Counted from the first letter of the stretch, positions 7,327 through 14,752 are shown. The stretch: 31,540 nucleotides of DNA from Burkholderia sp. (GCA_030151225.1 JASLEG010000135.1:1-31540); one strand, 5' to 3'. The notes: generated by a model from the letters alone, not told the origin. Numbers and translations are program-made.

Positions 7327-10317
7327 ATGCAAACCACCGACACCGGGACGTCCCAGTTCGAGAGCGCCCAGAGCCGCCCTCTTGGCACGTCCTCGCAGGG
7401 CGCCGCCGCGCTCGCGCCGCAAGCGACCTTCGCCGACTACAAGGTGATCCGCCGTAACGGCAGTGTGGTGGCGTTCGAGCCGTCGAAGATCGCGATCGCC
7501 GTCACCAAGGCGTTCCTCGCAGTCAACGGCGGCCAGGGTGCCGCGTCGGCGCGTGTGCGCGAGCTGGTCGAACAACTGACGCAGAGCGTGGTGCGCGCGC
7601 TGCTGCGCAGCCGCCCGAACGGCGGCACGTTCCACATCGAGGACATCCAGGATCAGGTGGAACTGGCGCTGATGCGCGGCGGCGAGCACAACGTCGCGCG
7701 CGCCTACGTGCTGTATCGCGAGAAGCGCCACCTCGAGCGCGCCCACGTCGGCGCGAACGAGGACGCATCGGTGACCGGCGCGTCGGGCCTGAACGTGACC
7801 GACAACGGCGTCTCGCGCCCGCTCGACATGAACGCGCTGCGTTCGCTGGTCGCCTCGGCCTGCGAAGGTCTCGGCAGCGCGGTCAACCCGGATCCGATCG
7901 TCGCGGAAACGGTCAAGAACCTGTACGACGGTGTGCCGCTGAGCCAGGTCTACGACTCGGCCATCCTGGCCGCGCGCACGATGATCGAGAAGGACCCGGC
8001 CTACAGCCAGGTCACCTCGCGCATCCTGCTGCACACGATCCGCCGCGAAATCCTCGGCGAGGAAGTCGCGCAGGGCGAGATGCAGGCGCGCTACGCCGAG
8101 TACTTCCCGCAATTCCTGAAGCGCGGCGTCGAAGCCGAGCTGCTCGACGACAAGCTCCTGCAGTTCGACCTGGTGCGTCTGGGCCAGGCGCTCGACGCCA
8201 GCCGCGACCTGCAGTTCGGCTACCTCGGCCTGCAAACGCTGTACGACCGCTACTTCCTGCATGTCGAAGGCACCCGCATCGAAATGCCGCAGGCTTTCTT
8301 CATGCGCGTGGCGATGGGCCTGTCGCTGAACGAGATCGACCGTGAAACGCGCGCGATCGAGTTCTACAACGTGCTGTCGAGCTTCGACTTCATGAGCTCC
8401 ACGCCCACCCTGTTCAATTCGGGCACGCGCCGCTCGCAGCTGTCGTCGTGCTACCTGACCACGGTCGCCGACGATCTCGACGGCATCTACGAGGCGCTGA
8501 AGGAAAACGCGCTGCTCTCGAAGTTCGCCGGCGGCCTCGGCAACGACTGGACGCGCGTGCGTGCGCTCGGCTCGCATATCAAGGGCACGAACGGCAAGTC
8601 GCAGGGCGTGGTGCCGTTCCTGAAGGTCGTCAACGACACGGCCGTCGCGGTCAACCAGGGCGGCAAGCGCAAGGGCGCGGTGTGCGCGTACCTCGAGACG
8701 TGGCACCTCGACATCGAGGAGTTCCTCGAGCTGCGCAAGAACACCGGCGACGATCGCCGCCGCACCCACGACATGAACACGGCGAACTGGATTCCCGACC
8801 TGTTCATGAAGCGCGTGATGGAAGGCACCGACTGGACGCTGTTCTCGCCGTCCACCTGCCCGGATCTGCACGACAAGTTCGGCTCGGAATTCGAGGCGGC
8901 CTACCTCGGCTACGAAGAGAAGGTCGCGCGTGGCGAGCTGAAGCTGTTCAAGAAGATTCCGGCGCAGCAACTGTGGCGCAAGATGCTCGGCATGCTGTTC
9001 GAGACGGGGCACCCGTGGATCACGTTCAAGGATCCCTGCAATATCCGTTCCCCGCAGCAGCACGTCGGCGTGGTGCACTCGTCGAACCTGTGCACGGAAA
9101 TCACGCTGAACACGAGCGACAGCGAAATCGCGGTCTGCAACCTGGGCTCGGTAAACCTCGTCGCCCACCTGGTGAAGCAGGCGGACGGCAGCTTCGTGCT
9201 CGACCACGACAAGCTCAAGCGCACCATCAGCGTGGCGATGCGCATGCTCGACAACGTGATCGACATCAATTACTACGCGGTGGCGAAGGCGCGTAACTCG
9301 AACCTGAAGCACCGTCCGGTCGGCATGGGCATCATGGGCTTCCAGGACTGCCTGCACCTGCTGCGCACGCCGTTCTCGTCGAACGAGGCGGTCGAGTTCG
9401 CCGACCAGTCGATGGAAGCGGTCTGCTATTACGCCTACTGGGCGTCGACCGAGCTGGCCGAGGAACGCGGCCGCTACTCGAGCTACCGCGGCTCGCTGTG
9501 GGATCGCGGCATCCTCCCGCAGGATTCGCTGAAGCTGCTGGAAGAAGCGCGCGGCGGCTACGTCGAAGTCGACATGAGCGAATCGATGGACTGGACCTCG
9601 CTGCGCGGCCGCATCGCCGAGCACGGCATGCGCAACTCGAACTGCATCGCGATCGCGCCGACGGCCACGATCTCGAACATCATCGGCGTGTCGCCGTGTA
9701 TCGAGCCGACCTTCCAGAACCTGTTCGTGAAGTCGAACCTGTCGGGCGAATTCACGGTCGTCAACGAGTTCCTGGTGCACGACCTGAAGGAACGCGGCCT
9801 GTGGGACGAGGTGATGGTCGCCGACCTGAAGTACTTCGACGGCATGCTCTCGCGCATCGACCGCATCCCGGCCGACCTGCGCGCGATCTACGCCACGGCG
9901 TTCGAAGTGGATCCGAAGTGGCTGGTCGAGGCGGCCTCGCGTCGTCAGAAGTGGATCGACCAGGCGCAGTCGCTGAACATCTTCATGGCGGGTGCATCGG
10001 GCAAGAAGCTCGACGAGATCTACAAGCTCGCCTGGGTGCGCGGCCTGAAGACCACCTACTATCTGCGCACGATGGCGGCGACCCACGTCGAGAAGTCGAC
10101 GGTCGCGCACGGCGCGCTGAACGCGGTGCCGAGCTCGGGCGGCACGAGCGGCGGCGGTGCGGCGGGCGGCGCGCAAGGCGCGGCCGGCAGCTTCGGCGCG
10201 GCGGGTGGCGGCGATGCATCGGGTGCGCTGAACGCCGCGCCGATCGAGGCCGACGGCCCGGTCTGCACGATGCGTCCGGGCGACGCCGGCTTCGAAGAGT
10301 GCGAGGCGTGCCAGTAA
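7327..10317 (+). CDS. nrdA: Ribonucleoside-diphosphate reductase subunit alpha (class Ia)
   Basis: Large catalytic subunit of aerobic ribonucleotide reductase, which reduces NDPs to dNDPs with NrdB. The start is ATG at 7327 with AGGAG eight bases upstream, giving 996 residues. An ATP-cone allosteric domain occupies about 38-130 (YKVIRRNGSVVAFEPSKIAIAV). Active-site residues are visible: C375 in QLSSCYLTT, N587/C589/E591 in SSNLCTEITLN, C604 in AVCNLGSVNL, and the radical-transfer pair Y911-Y912 in KTTYYLRTMA. The C-terminal shuttle cysteines are C992 and C995 in EECEACQ. Residues about 930-980 form a Gly/Ala/Ser-rich flexible linker before the shuttle tail. Extra N-terminal residues make it longer than E. 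coli NrdA (761). Transcription is probably repressed by NrdR when dATP is high. Confidence 0.98.
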   Translation: MQTTDTGTSQFESAQSRPLGTSSQGAAALAPQATFADYKVIRRNGSVVAFEPSKIAIAVTKAFLAVNGGQGAASARVRELVEQLTQSVVRALLRSRPNGGTFHIEDIQDQVELALMRGGEHNVARAYVLYREKRHLERAHVGANEDASVTGASGLNVTDNGVSRPLDMNALRSLVASACEGLGSAVNPDPIVAETVKNLYDGVPLSQVYDSAILAARTMIEKDPAYSQVTSRILLHTIRREILGEEVAQGEMQARYAEYFPQFLKRGVEAELLDDKLLQFDLVRLGQALDASRDLQFGYLGLQTLYDRYFLHVEGTRIEMPQAFFMRVAMGLSLNEIDRETRAIEFYNVLSSFDFMSSTPTLFNSGTRRSQLSSCYLTTVADDLDGIYEALKENALLSKFAGGLGNDWTRVRALGSHIKGTNGKSQGVVPFLKVVNDTAVAVNQGGKRKGAVCAYLETWHLDIEEFLELRKNTGDDRRRTHDMNTANWIPDLFMKRVMEGTDWTLFSPSTCPDLHDKFGSEFEAAYLGYEEKVARGELKLFKKIPAQQLWRKMLGMLFETGHPWITFKDPCNIRSPQQHVGVVHSSNLCTEITLNTSDSEIAVCNLGSVNLVAHLVKQADGSFVLDHDKLKRTISVAMRMLDNVIDINYYAVAKARNSNLKHRPVGMGIMGFQDCLHLLRTPFSSNEAVEFADQSMEAVCYYAYWASTELAEERGRYSSYRGSLWDRGILPQDSLKLLEEARGGYVEVDMSESMDWTSLRGRIAEHGMRNSNCIAIAPTATISNIIGVSPCIEPTFQNLFVKSNLSGEFTVVNEFLVHDLKERGLWDEVMVADLKYFDGMLSRIDRIPADLRAIYATAFEVDPKWLVEAASRRQKWIDQAQSLNIFMAGASGKKLDEIYKLAWVRGLKTTYYLRTMAATHVEKSTVAHGALNAVPSSGGTSGGGAAGGAQGAAGSFGAAGGGDASGALNAAPIEADGPVCTMRPGDAGFEECEACQ

Positions 10318-10357
10318 GAACACGCGCCTGACGTTGAAGGTGCGCACGAGACAACTC

Positions 10358-10392
10358 GGCGCGCGGTTCGATCGGTGGTTGAACTGCGCGCC
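10358..10392. repeat. Stem-loop between nrdA and nrdB
   Basis: GGCGCGCGGTTC (10358-10369) pairs with GAACTGCGCGCC (10381-10392) over 12 positions with one G-U pair, around an 11-base loop. No T-run follows, so it is not a classical intrinsic terminator; it could protect the nrdA message end or slow transcription. Confidence 0.6.
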
Positions 10393-10622
10393 CGCGTTGA
10401 CTACAAACGGATAAGGAATCCGTACTTTGGCCACTCGTCGCAGTGCGTTCTCCACGCATCGCGAAGGCCACGAGCGGGACACGTCGGGCCATGCAATCAC
10501 GCGCCCGACCTTCGATGCCCGATGTCCCGATCACACTGCATCACTCGCGAGCTTCGCATCGCGATCGATCATGCGTTGCGCAAAGTGTTGTATCGAGGTC
10601 GCAGCACGAATCGAAAACAGGA

Positions 10623-10658
10623 TTTTTCGTGAGCGAACCCTTTTATCGCTCGGAAAAA
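10623..10658. repeat. Imperfect stem-loop just upstream of nrdB
   Basis: TTTTTC and GAGCGA (10623-10628, 10631-10636) pair with TCGCTC and GAAAAA (10646-10651, 10653-10658) with a small internal loop. An A-run rather than a T-run follows on the plus strand. It is 37 bases before the nrdB start and may lie in the nrdB promoter or leader. Confidence 0.45.
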
Positions 10659-10695
10659 GATGGTACAAACCGTTCTAAATTGATGGTGAGAATTT

Positions 10696-11916
10696 ATGCT
10701 CAATTGGGATGACGAGAAGGCAGCCGCAACTCCCGCGAGCGGAGCACAGCACAACACGATGCGTGCTCCCGCCGGAATGGCTGTCGGTGTGCAGGCCGCG
10801 CCTGCCGCTCATCAGGCTCCGTCCGCGCGCGACATTTTCCAGGGCGACCTCGCAGTTGCTCCGTACGCATCGGCGGCAGCGCCCTCGACCGGCTCGCAGG
10901 AGCGAGTCAACATCGACGACAAGCGCATCATCAACGGCAAGACCGACGTCAATCAGTTGGTGCCGTTCAAGTACAAGTGGGCGTGGGAAAAGTATCTGGC
11001 CGGTTGCGCGAACCACTGGATGCCACAGGAAGTGAACATGTCCCGCGACATCGCCCTGTGGAAGGACCCGAATGGTCTGACCGAGGACGAGCGCCGCATC
11101 GTCAAGCGCAATCTCGGCTTCTTCGTGACCGCCGATTCGCTCGCCGCGAACAACATCGTGCTCGGCACGTACCGCCACATCACGGCGCCCGAGTGCCGGC
11201 AGTTCCTGCTGCGCCAGGCGTTCGAGGAAGCGATCCACACGCACGCGTATCAATACATCGTCGAATCGCTCGGCCTCGACGAGGGCGAGATGTTCAACGC
11301 GTATCACGAGATCAAGTCGATCCGCGACAAGGACGAATTCCTGATTCCGTTCATCCACACGCTGACCGATCCGGCGTTCGTGACGGGAACCCAGGAAGCG
11401 GACCAGAAATTGCTGAAGTCGCTGATCGTGTTCGCCTGCATCATGGAAGGCCTGTTCTTCTACGTCGGCTTCACGCAGATTCTCGCGCTCGGCCGTCAGA
11501 ACAAGATGACCGGCGCGGCGGAGCAGTATCAGTACATCCTGCGCGACGAGTCGATGCACTGCAATTTCGGCATCGACCTGATCAACCAGATCAAGCTCGA
11601 GAATCCGCATCTGTGGACGCCCGAGTTCCGCGCGGAGATTCGCGAGCTGTTCAAGCACGCGGTCGAACTCGAATACCGCTACGCGGAAGACACGATGCCG
11701 CGCGGCGTGCTCGGTCTGAACGCGTCGATGTTCAAGAGCTATCTGCGCTTCATCGCGAATCGCCGCTGCCAGCAGATCGGTCTCGACGCCCTCTACCCGA
11801 ACGAGGAAAACCCGTTCCCGTGGATGAGCGAGATGATCGATTTGAAGAAAGAGCGGAACTTCTTCGAGACGCGAGTGATCGAGTATCAGACGGGTGGCGC
11901 GCTGTCCTGGGAATAA
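10696..11916 (+). CDS. nrdB: Ribonucleoside-diphosphate reductase subunit beta (class Ia)
   Basis: Small subunit of ribonucleotide reductase holding the di-iron centre and tyrosyl radical. The 406-residue protein starts at ATG 10696 (GGTGAG five bases upstream). All metal ligands can be placed by comparison with E. coli NrdB: D147 (TADSLAANN), E178 and H181 (AFEEAIHTHAY), E251 (IMEGLFF), E285 and H288 (RDESMHCNFG). Y185 aligns with the radical tyrosine Y122, so this is an iron class Ia-type protein rather than a radical-less class Ic protein. The N-terminal 60-70 residues are an Ala/Pro-rich extension absent from E. coli. The C terminus (YQTGGALSWE) is the tail that docks on NrdA. It lies 378 bp after nrdA, so it may have its own promoter. 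Confidence 0.98.
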   Translation: MLNWDDEKAAATPASGAQHNTMRAPAGMAVGVQAAPAAHQAPSARDIFQGDLAVAPYASAAAPSTGSQERVNIDDKRIINGKTDVNQLVPFKYKWAWEKYLAGCANHWMPQEVNMSRDIALWKDPNGLTEDERRIVKRNLGFFVTADSLAANNIVLGTYRHITAPECRQFLLRQAFEEAIHTHAYQYIVESLGLDEGEMFNAYHEIKSIRDKDEFLIPFIHTLTDPAFVTGTQEADQKLLKSLIVFACIMEGLFFYVGFTQILALGRQNKMTGAAEQYQYILRDESMHCNFGIDLINQIKLENPHLWTPEFRAEIRELFKHAVELEYRYAEDTMPRGVLGLNASMFKSYLRFIANRRCQQIGLDALYPNEENPFPWMSEMIDLKKERNFFETRVIEYQTGGALSWE

Positions 11917-11946
11917 TCCAGGCGCGACACCGTCGAGCGATGTCAC

Positions 11947-11966
11947 CGCCGGGCGCGAGCCCGGCG
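11947..11966. repeat. Perfect 8-bp hairpin with a GCGA tetraloop after nrdB
   Basis: CGCCGGGC (11947-11954) pairs perfectly with GCCCGGCG (11959-11966) around GCGA, a GNRA-type loop. It is 30 bases after the nrdB stop and lacks a T-run; a role in 3' end stability is possible. Confidence 0.65.
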
Positions 11967-11993
11967 CAAGGTTTAGGAGCAAGAACGCCTGAT

Positions 11994-12111
11994 GCAAAGA
12001 ATGGCCTGCGCCGGCGCGGCGCACAGACATGACAGGCTCTTTGCGAACCCTTCAGTGGGATGGGCAAACTTCCCTCCGGAAAAGACGGCAGGCCGTAAGC
12101 GTGCCGTCTTT
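11994..12111 (+). ncRNA. Candidate structured RNA or 3' UTR element after nrdB
   Basis: GCAAAGA (11994-12000) and GCCTG (12004-12008) pair with CAGGC (12033-12037) and TCTTTGC (12038-12044), giving a 12-bp stem interrupted only by a 3-base bulge. A short GGG/CCC hairpin follows around 12056-12075, and then a terminator stem at 12081-12111. I do not recognise a known RNA family and see no clear promoter directly upstream, so this may be the processed 3' end of the nrdB mRNA rather than an independent gene. Confidence 0.3.
12081..12111. terminator. Intrinsic terminator downstream of nrdB
   Basis: AAAGACGGCA (12081-12090) pairs perfectly with TGCCGTCTTT (12102-12111) around an 11-base loop. The A-run on the left and short T-run on the right permit function in both directions. 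It closes the nrdAB unit. Confidence 0.8.
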
Positions 12112-12163
12112 ATCAAGCGATTCGGGGCGACGGCGCGAGGCACGCCGGCTGCCGACTTGATCT

Positions 12164-12193
12164 GGCGCGCGGTGCCGCAGGGCACGGCGCGCC
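12164..12193. repeat. Strong inverted repeat upstream of the H1-like gene
   Basis: GGCGCGCGGTGCC (12164-12176) and GGCACGGCGCGCC (12181-12193) pair at 12 of 13 positions around GCAG. There is no T-run. It could be an operator, a cruciform or an RNA hairpin; the sequence does not decide. Confidence 0.55.
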
Positions 12194-12347
12194 TTACCGT
12201 ATTCATTAGCGTAAGCGCGAGAAGGCAGCGTACGCCGATGAATAGCCCGCTTCGTAGCGCGCGTTCTGAACACACGTCCGCGAGAAACGGGTTTTGACGA
12301 AGGGCGTAGTTTGAACTGACTCTCATCTGAACCTGAAGGAGAACATG

Positions 12348-12995
12348 ATGGCAACTGCCAAGAAGAAACCGGCTGCCAAGACGGCAGCAGCGAAGAAGGC
12401 TGCACCGGTCGCAGCGAAGAAGGCCGCGCCGGCAAAGAAGGCAGCAGTGAAGAAGGTTGCTGCGAAGAAGGTCGCCGTGAAGAAGGTCGCAGCGAAGAAG
12501 GCTGCACCGGCGAAGAAGGCAGCGGTGAAGAAGGTTGCTGCGAAGAAGGTCGCCGTGAAGAAGGTTGCAGCGAAGAAGGCTGCACCGGCGAAGAAGGCAG
12601 CAGCCGTGAAGAAGGTTGCCGCCAAGAAGGCGCCGGCAGCGAAGAAGGCCGCCGTGAAGAAGGTTGCGGTCAAGAAGGTCGCCGCAAAGAAGGCACCGGC
12701 TGCGAAGAAGGTTGCAGCGAAGAAGGCTGCGCCGGCCGCGAAGAAGGCACCGGCCGCGAAGAAGGTCGTCGCGAAGAAGGCAGCCGCAGCACCGGCAGCG
12801 AAGAAGGCGCCGGCAGCCAAGAAGGCACCGGCTGCAAAGAAGGCGGCACCGGCGAAGAAGGCGGCAGCGAAGAAGGCTGCAGCCGCTCCGGCTACCACCA
12901 CGGCGTCGACGGCGTCGGTGGCACCGTCCTCGGGTGCGAAGACCGCGCTGAACCCGGCAGCGGCATGGCCGTTCCCGACGGGCAGCCGTCCGTAA
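12348..12995 (+). CDS. Histone H1-like alanine/lysine-rich DNA-binding protein
   Basis: A 215-residue protein made almost wholly of Lys, Ala, Val and Pro in KKxAAKK-type repeats, ending in a less basic tail (APATTTASTASVAPSS to FPTGSRP). This is the composition of bacterial H1-like nucleoid proteins, such as the Bordetella BpH1 and chlamydial HctB types, which bind DNA through charge and resemble the eukaryotic H1 C-terminal tail. No globular domain is visible. ATG 12348 sits 6 bases after AAGGAG; the ATG one codon earlier (12345) is only 3 bases away, so 12348 is preferred. Two tandem copies of a 26-residue unit are present. A terminator follows. Length is likely to vary between strains. Confidence 0.9.
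   Translation: MATAKKKPAAKTAAAKKAAPVAAKKAAPAKKAAVKKVAAKKVAVKKVAAKKAAPAKKAAVKKVAAKKVAVKKVAAKKAAPAKKAAAVKKVAAKKAPAAKKAAVKKVAVKKVAAKKAPAAKKVAAKKAAPAAKKAPAAKKVVAKKAAAAPAAKKAPAAKKAPAAKKAAPAKKAAAKKAAAAPATTTASTASVAPSSGAKTALNPAAAWPFPTGSRP
12426..12581 (+). repeat. Two tandem near-identical 78-bp repeats in the H1-like gene
   Basis: Copies 12426-12503 and 12504-12581 both encode a 26-residue unit beginning APAKKAAVKKVAAKK, followed by the start of a third, diverged copy at 12582. Only a few silent base differences separate the two copies. The repeat length is a multiple of three, so copy-number change keeps the frame. Confidence 0.85.
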
Positions 12996-12996
12996 T

Positions 12997-13023
12997 CGGC
13001 CTCGCCGCGTGGTCGCGAGGCCG
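12997..13023. repeat. Hairpin directly after the H1-like gene
   Basis: CGGCCTCG (12997-13004) pairs with CGAGGCCG (13016-13023). It lies two bases after the stop and has no T-run; the true terminator is further on at 13093. Confidence 0.5.
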
Positions 13024-13092
13024 CGCGGTGCCGATACGGCTCGCGCCGTAGTCAGTACGAAGCAGTAGCGGGCCGATCCGTCGGCCCGATCG

Positions 13093-13128
13093 AATCCCGT
13101 GGCCGGCTTGCCGGCGACGGGATTTTTT
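13093..13128 (+). terminator. Intrinsic terminator of the H1-like gene
   Basis: AATCCCGT (13093-13100) pairs with ACGGGATT (13117-13124), with an inner GCCGG/CCGGC stem, followed by a run of T residues to 13128. This is a classical rho-independent terminator on the plus strand. Confidence 0.9.
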
Positions 13129-13167
13129 ATGCGCCGGCGCGGCCGGTGCGACGTGTGCGACGCGCAT

Positions 13168-13202
13168 AAAAAAACGCATACGCGAGGTGAGTCGCGTATG
13201 CG
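13168..13202 (-). terminator. Intrinsic terminator of the glycine-zipper lipoprotein gene
   Basis: An 11-bp perfect stem (13175-13185 with 13192-13202) around a 6-base loop is followed, on the minus strand, by seven T residues (A-run 13168-13174). It ends transcription arriving from the minus-strand genes at 13246 and beyond. Confidence 0.93.
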
Positions 13203-13245
13203 CCGGATAGCGCGGCCGGGAAGGCCGCGCGCTGAGGTCGGGTGC

Positions 13246-13722
13246 CTAGTGCGTGACGCGCGTGATGCCGCCGCTCGAGAGCAGGCGCACGCGATCGCCG
13301 GCGCGGAACACTTCCGGCGTGGCCGCCTGCGTGATCGAACGCAGATCGCCATTGTCGAGGCGAACTGTGATCTCGACGCCGTTGGCCGTGCTCATGTTCT
13401 GGCCGATCGCGTTGCCTGCCACCGCCCCCACGAGACCACCGGCGATCGCGGTGAGAATCGAACCCTTGCCGCCGCCGATCGCGCTGCCGGCCACCGCGCC
13501 GATCGCGCCACCGCCGATCGTGCCGAGCGTCTGGCCCGCGCCAGTGTCGCTTTCGATGCGCACCGCGCGCACGCTTTCGATCGTGCCGAGACGAACCGTC
13601 TGCTCGCGATTCGCCTGGCCCGCGCTGTAGACGTCCGCGGAGCCGGGCGGCGCGAAGCAGCCGGCGAGCGACACCGAGGCAGCGAGCATCGCGGCGAGCA
13701 AAAGGGTTTTTCTGGTCAGCAT
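13246..13722 (-). CDS. Glycine-zipper outer-membrane lipoprotein (SlyB / 17-kDa antigen type)
   Basis: A 158-residue lipoprotein. An N-terminal signal peptide ends in the lipobox LAGC, with lipidated C22. The middle (about 65-110) carries glycine-zipper repeats (GGGAIGAVAGSAIGGGKG and AGGLVGAVAGNAIGQ), and the C-terminal 45 residues form a small beta-rich domain (VEITVRLDNGDLRSITQ). This is the SlyB/PcpL/17-kDa surface antigen architecture, thought to sit in the outer membrane and, in enterobacteria, to protect it under PhoPQ control. Members are often named SlyB, but I leave the symbol empty because several paralogues share the layout. The gene is 22 bp downstream of the nucleoside kinase gene on the same strand and has its own terminator. 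Confidence 0.88.
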   Translation of the reverse strand: MLTRKTLLLAAMLAASVSLAGCFAPPGSADVYSAGQANREQTVRLGTIESVRAVRIESDTGAGQTLGTIGGGAIGAVAGSAIGGGKGSILTAIAGGLVGAVAGNAIGQNMSTANGVEITVRLDNGDLRSITQAATPEVFRAGDRVRLLSSGGITRVTH

Positions 13723-13744
13723 GGGTGGTTCTCTCCAACGAATC

Positions 13745-14683
13745 TCATTCGATACTGTAGCCGAACGCGGTCTTGAAACGGCTCAGGATTTCCGCGCGGT
13801 CCAGCGTGTAGGTTTGCGGGCCCGGGTGCGCGATCTTGATCGAGCCCATCAGGCTCGCGAGGCGGCCCGTGGTGGCCCAGTCCAGCCCCTTCTCGATGCC
13901 GTACAGCAGGCCGCCGCGGAAGGCATCGCCGCAGCCGGTCGGATCGACGATCTGCTCGGCCTGCACGACCGGGATCTGCTCGCTGCCGCCGGCATGGCGA
14001 ATCGTGGCGCCGTGTTCGCCGCGCGTGACGATGAGGGCCTGGACCCGGCTCGCGATCTCGTCTTCCGACCAGCCCGTCTTGTCGCTCACCAGCTTGGCTT
14101 CGTAATCGTTGACAGCCAGATAGGTGGCAAGTTCAATGCAGCGGCGCAGCGTGTCGCGGTCGAACAGCGGCAGACCCTGGCCCGGATCGAACACGAACGG
14201 CACGCCGGCCTTCGCAAGCTCCTCGACGTGCTGCACCATGCCCTGGAAACCGTCCGGCCCGACGATCGCGAGCTGGATGTCCCTTGCCTCGCCCGCGTGA
14301 TTCTGATGCGACTCCATCATCGCGCCCGGGTGGAAGGCGGCGATCTGGTTGTTGTCGAGGTCGGTCGTGATCATCGCCTGCGCCGAATGCGCGTCGGCGA
14401 TCTCGCGCACGTAGTCGCGCGACAGGCCGAGTTCGTCGAAGCGGTCGAGGTAGAGCTTCGCGTCGATCGCGCCGATCGTGCCCATCACGCGCGCGTCACC
14501 GCCGAGCGCGCGCAGCGCGTAGGCGATGTTGCCGGCGCAGCCGCCGAATTCGCGGCGCATGGTCGGCACCAGGAAACTCAGGTTGATGAGGTGCACCTGG
14601 TCGGGCAGGATGTGCTCCCGAAAGCGCCCTTCGAAGGTCATGATGTTGTCGTAGGCGATCGAGCCGCAGATCAGGGTAGCCAA
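13745..14683 (-). CDS. PfkB-family carbohydrate/nucleoside kinase
   Basis: A ribokinase-fold kinase of 312 residues. The N-terminal GSIAYDNIMTF strand and GGCAGNIAYALRALGG motif bind the sugar. DPTGCGDAFRGG at 247-258 is the family anion-hole and catalytic motif, with D253 as the base; Cys replaces the usual Ala in GAGD. The protein resembles the Burkholderia nucleoside kinases that phosphorylate inosine, guanosine or adenosine, so a nucleoside is a better guess than a sugar; this is inference from family memory. The initiation codon is TTG at 14683, supported by AGGAA seven bases upstream and by the full N-terminal strand. It lies downstream of tpx and upstream of the lipoprotein gene. Confidence 0.88.
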   Translation of the reverse strand: MATLICGSIAYDNIMTFEGRFREHILPDQVHLINLSFLVPTMRREFGGCAGNIAYALRALGGDARVMGTIGAIDAKLYLDRFDELGLSRDYVREIADAHSAQAMITTDLDNNQIAAFHPGAMMESHQNHAGEARDIQLAIVGPDGFQGMVQHVEELAKAGVPFVFDPGQGLPLFDRDTLRRCIELATYLAVNDYEAKLVSDKTGWSEDEIASRVQALIVTRGEHGATIRHAGGSEQIPVVQAEQIVDPTGCGDAFRGGLLYGIEKGLDWATTGRLASLMGSIKIAHPGPQTYTLDRAEILSRFKTAFGYSIE

Positions 14684-14713
14684 GGTCGTTCCTGTTCAGA
14701 GAGTGAGACGGCG

Positions 14714-14752
14714 GATCGGGGCGCGCCGCGGACGCGACGCGTGGCCCCGATC
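14714..14752. repeat. GC-rich hairpin between tpx and the kinase gene
   Basis: GATCGGGGC (14714-14722) pairs perfectly with GCCCCGATC (14744-14752), with further GC-rich sequence between. It has no T-run; it may weaken read-through from tpx into the kinase gene. Confidence 0.45.

Larger units (their letters stand above)
10318..10695. other. nrdA-nrdB intergenic region, no gene recognised
   Basis: A 378-bp gap unusually large for two subunits of one enzyme. It contains a 12-bp stem-loop at 10358-10392 and a second imperfect stem at 10623-10658 just before nrdB. The last 110 bases are markedly A/T-richer than the coding DNA around them, which is promoter-like. TTGACT at 10397 has no convincing -10 partner. 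No NrdR box was found here. Short open frames cover it, but none has a recognisable protein or good codon use. Confidence 0.6.
11917..12347. other. nrdB to histone-H1-like gene interval, structured but no confident gene
   Basis: About 430 bases. The first part (11947-12111) is rich in stem-loops and ends in a terminator hairpin. The second part contains a strong inverted repeat (12164-12193) and leads into the Shine-Dalgarno of the H1-like gene. A 101-codon open frame at 11992-12297 (plus strand) exists, but its third-position GC content is clearly lower than in neighbouring genes, so I do not call it. Confidence 0.55.

Noticed and set aside
10397..10428. TTGACT-based promoter for nrdB
   Set aside because: The nearest -10-like hexamer (TACTTT) is 20 bp away and the site is almost 300 bases before nrdB. 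A nearer A/T-rich region is more plausible but also not resolved.
7279..10500. A 1073-codon minus-strand open frame opposite nrdA
   Set aside because: It mirrors nrdA codon bias. The product is low-complexity His/Arg/Val sequence with no domain, and nrdA on the plus strand is certain.
11992..12297. A 101-codon plus-strand open frame between nrdB and the H1-like gene
   Set aside because: Third-position GC is well below that of neighbours, the ribosome site is poorly spaced, and the frame runs through a terminator hairpin and an inverted repeat. It is better explained as non-coding, though similar frames may be annotated elsewhere.
12348..12900. CRISPR-like or satellite repeat array
   Set aside because: The repetition is coding: Lys/Ala-rich codons in one continuous frame, with no constant repeat plus unique spacers.
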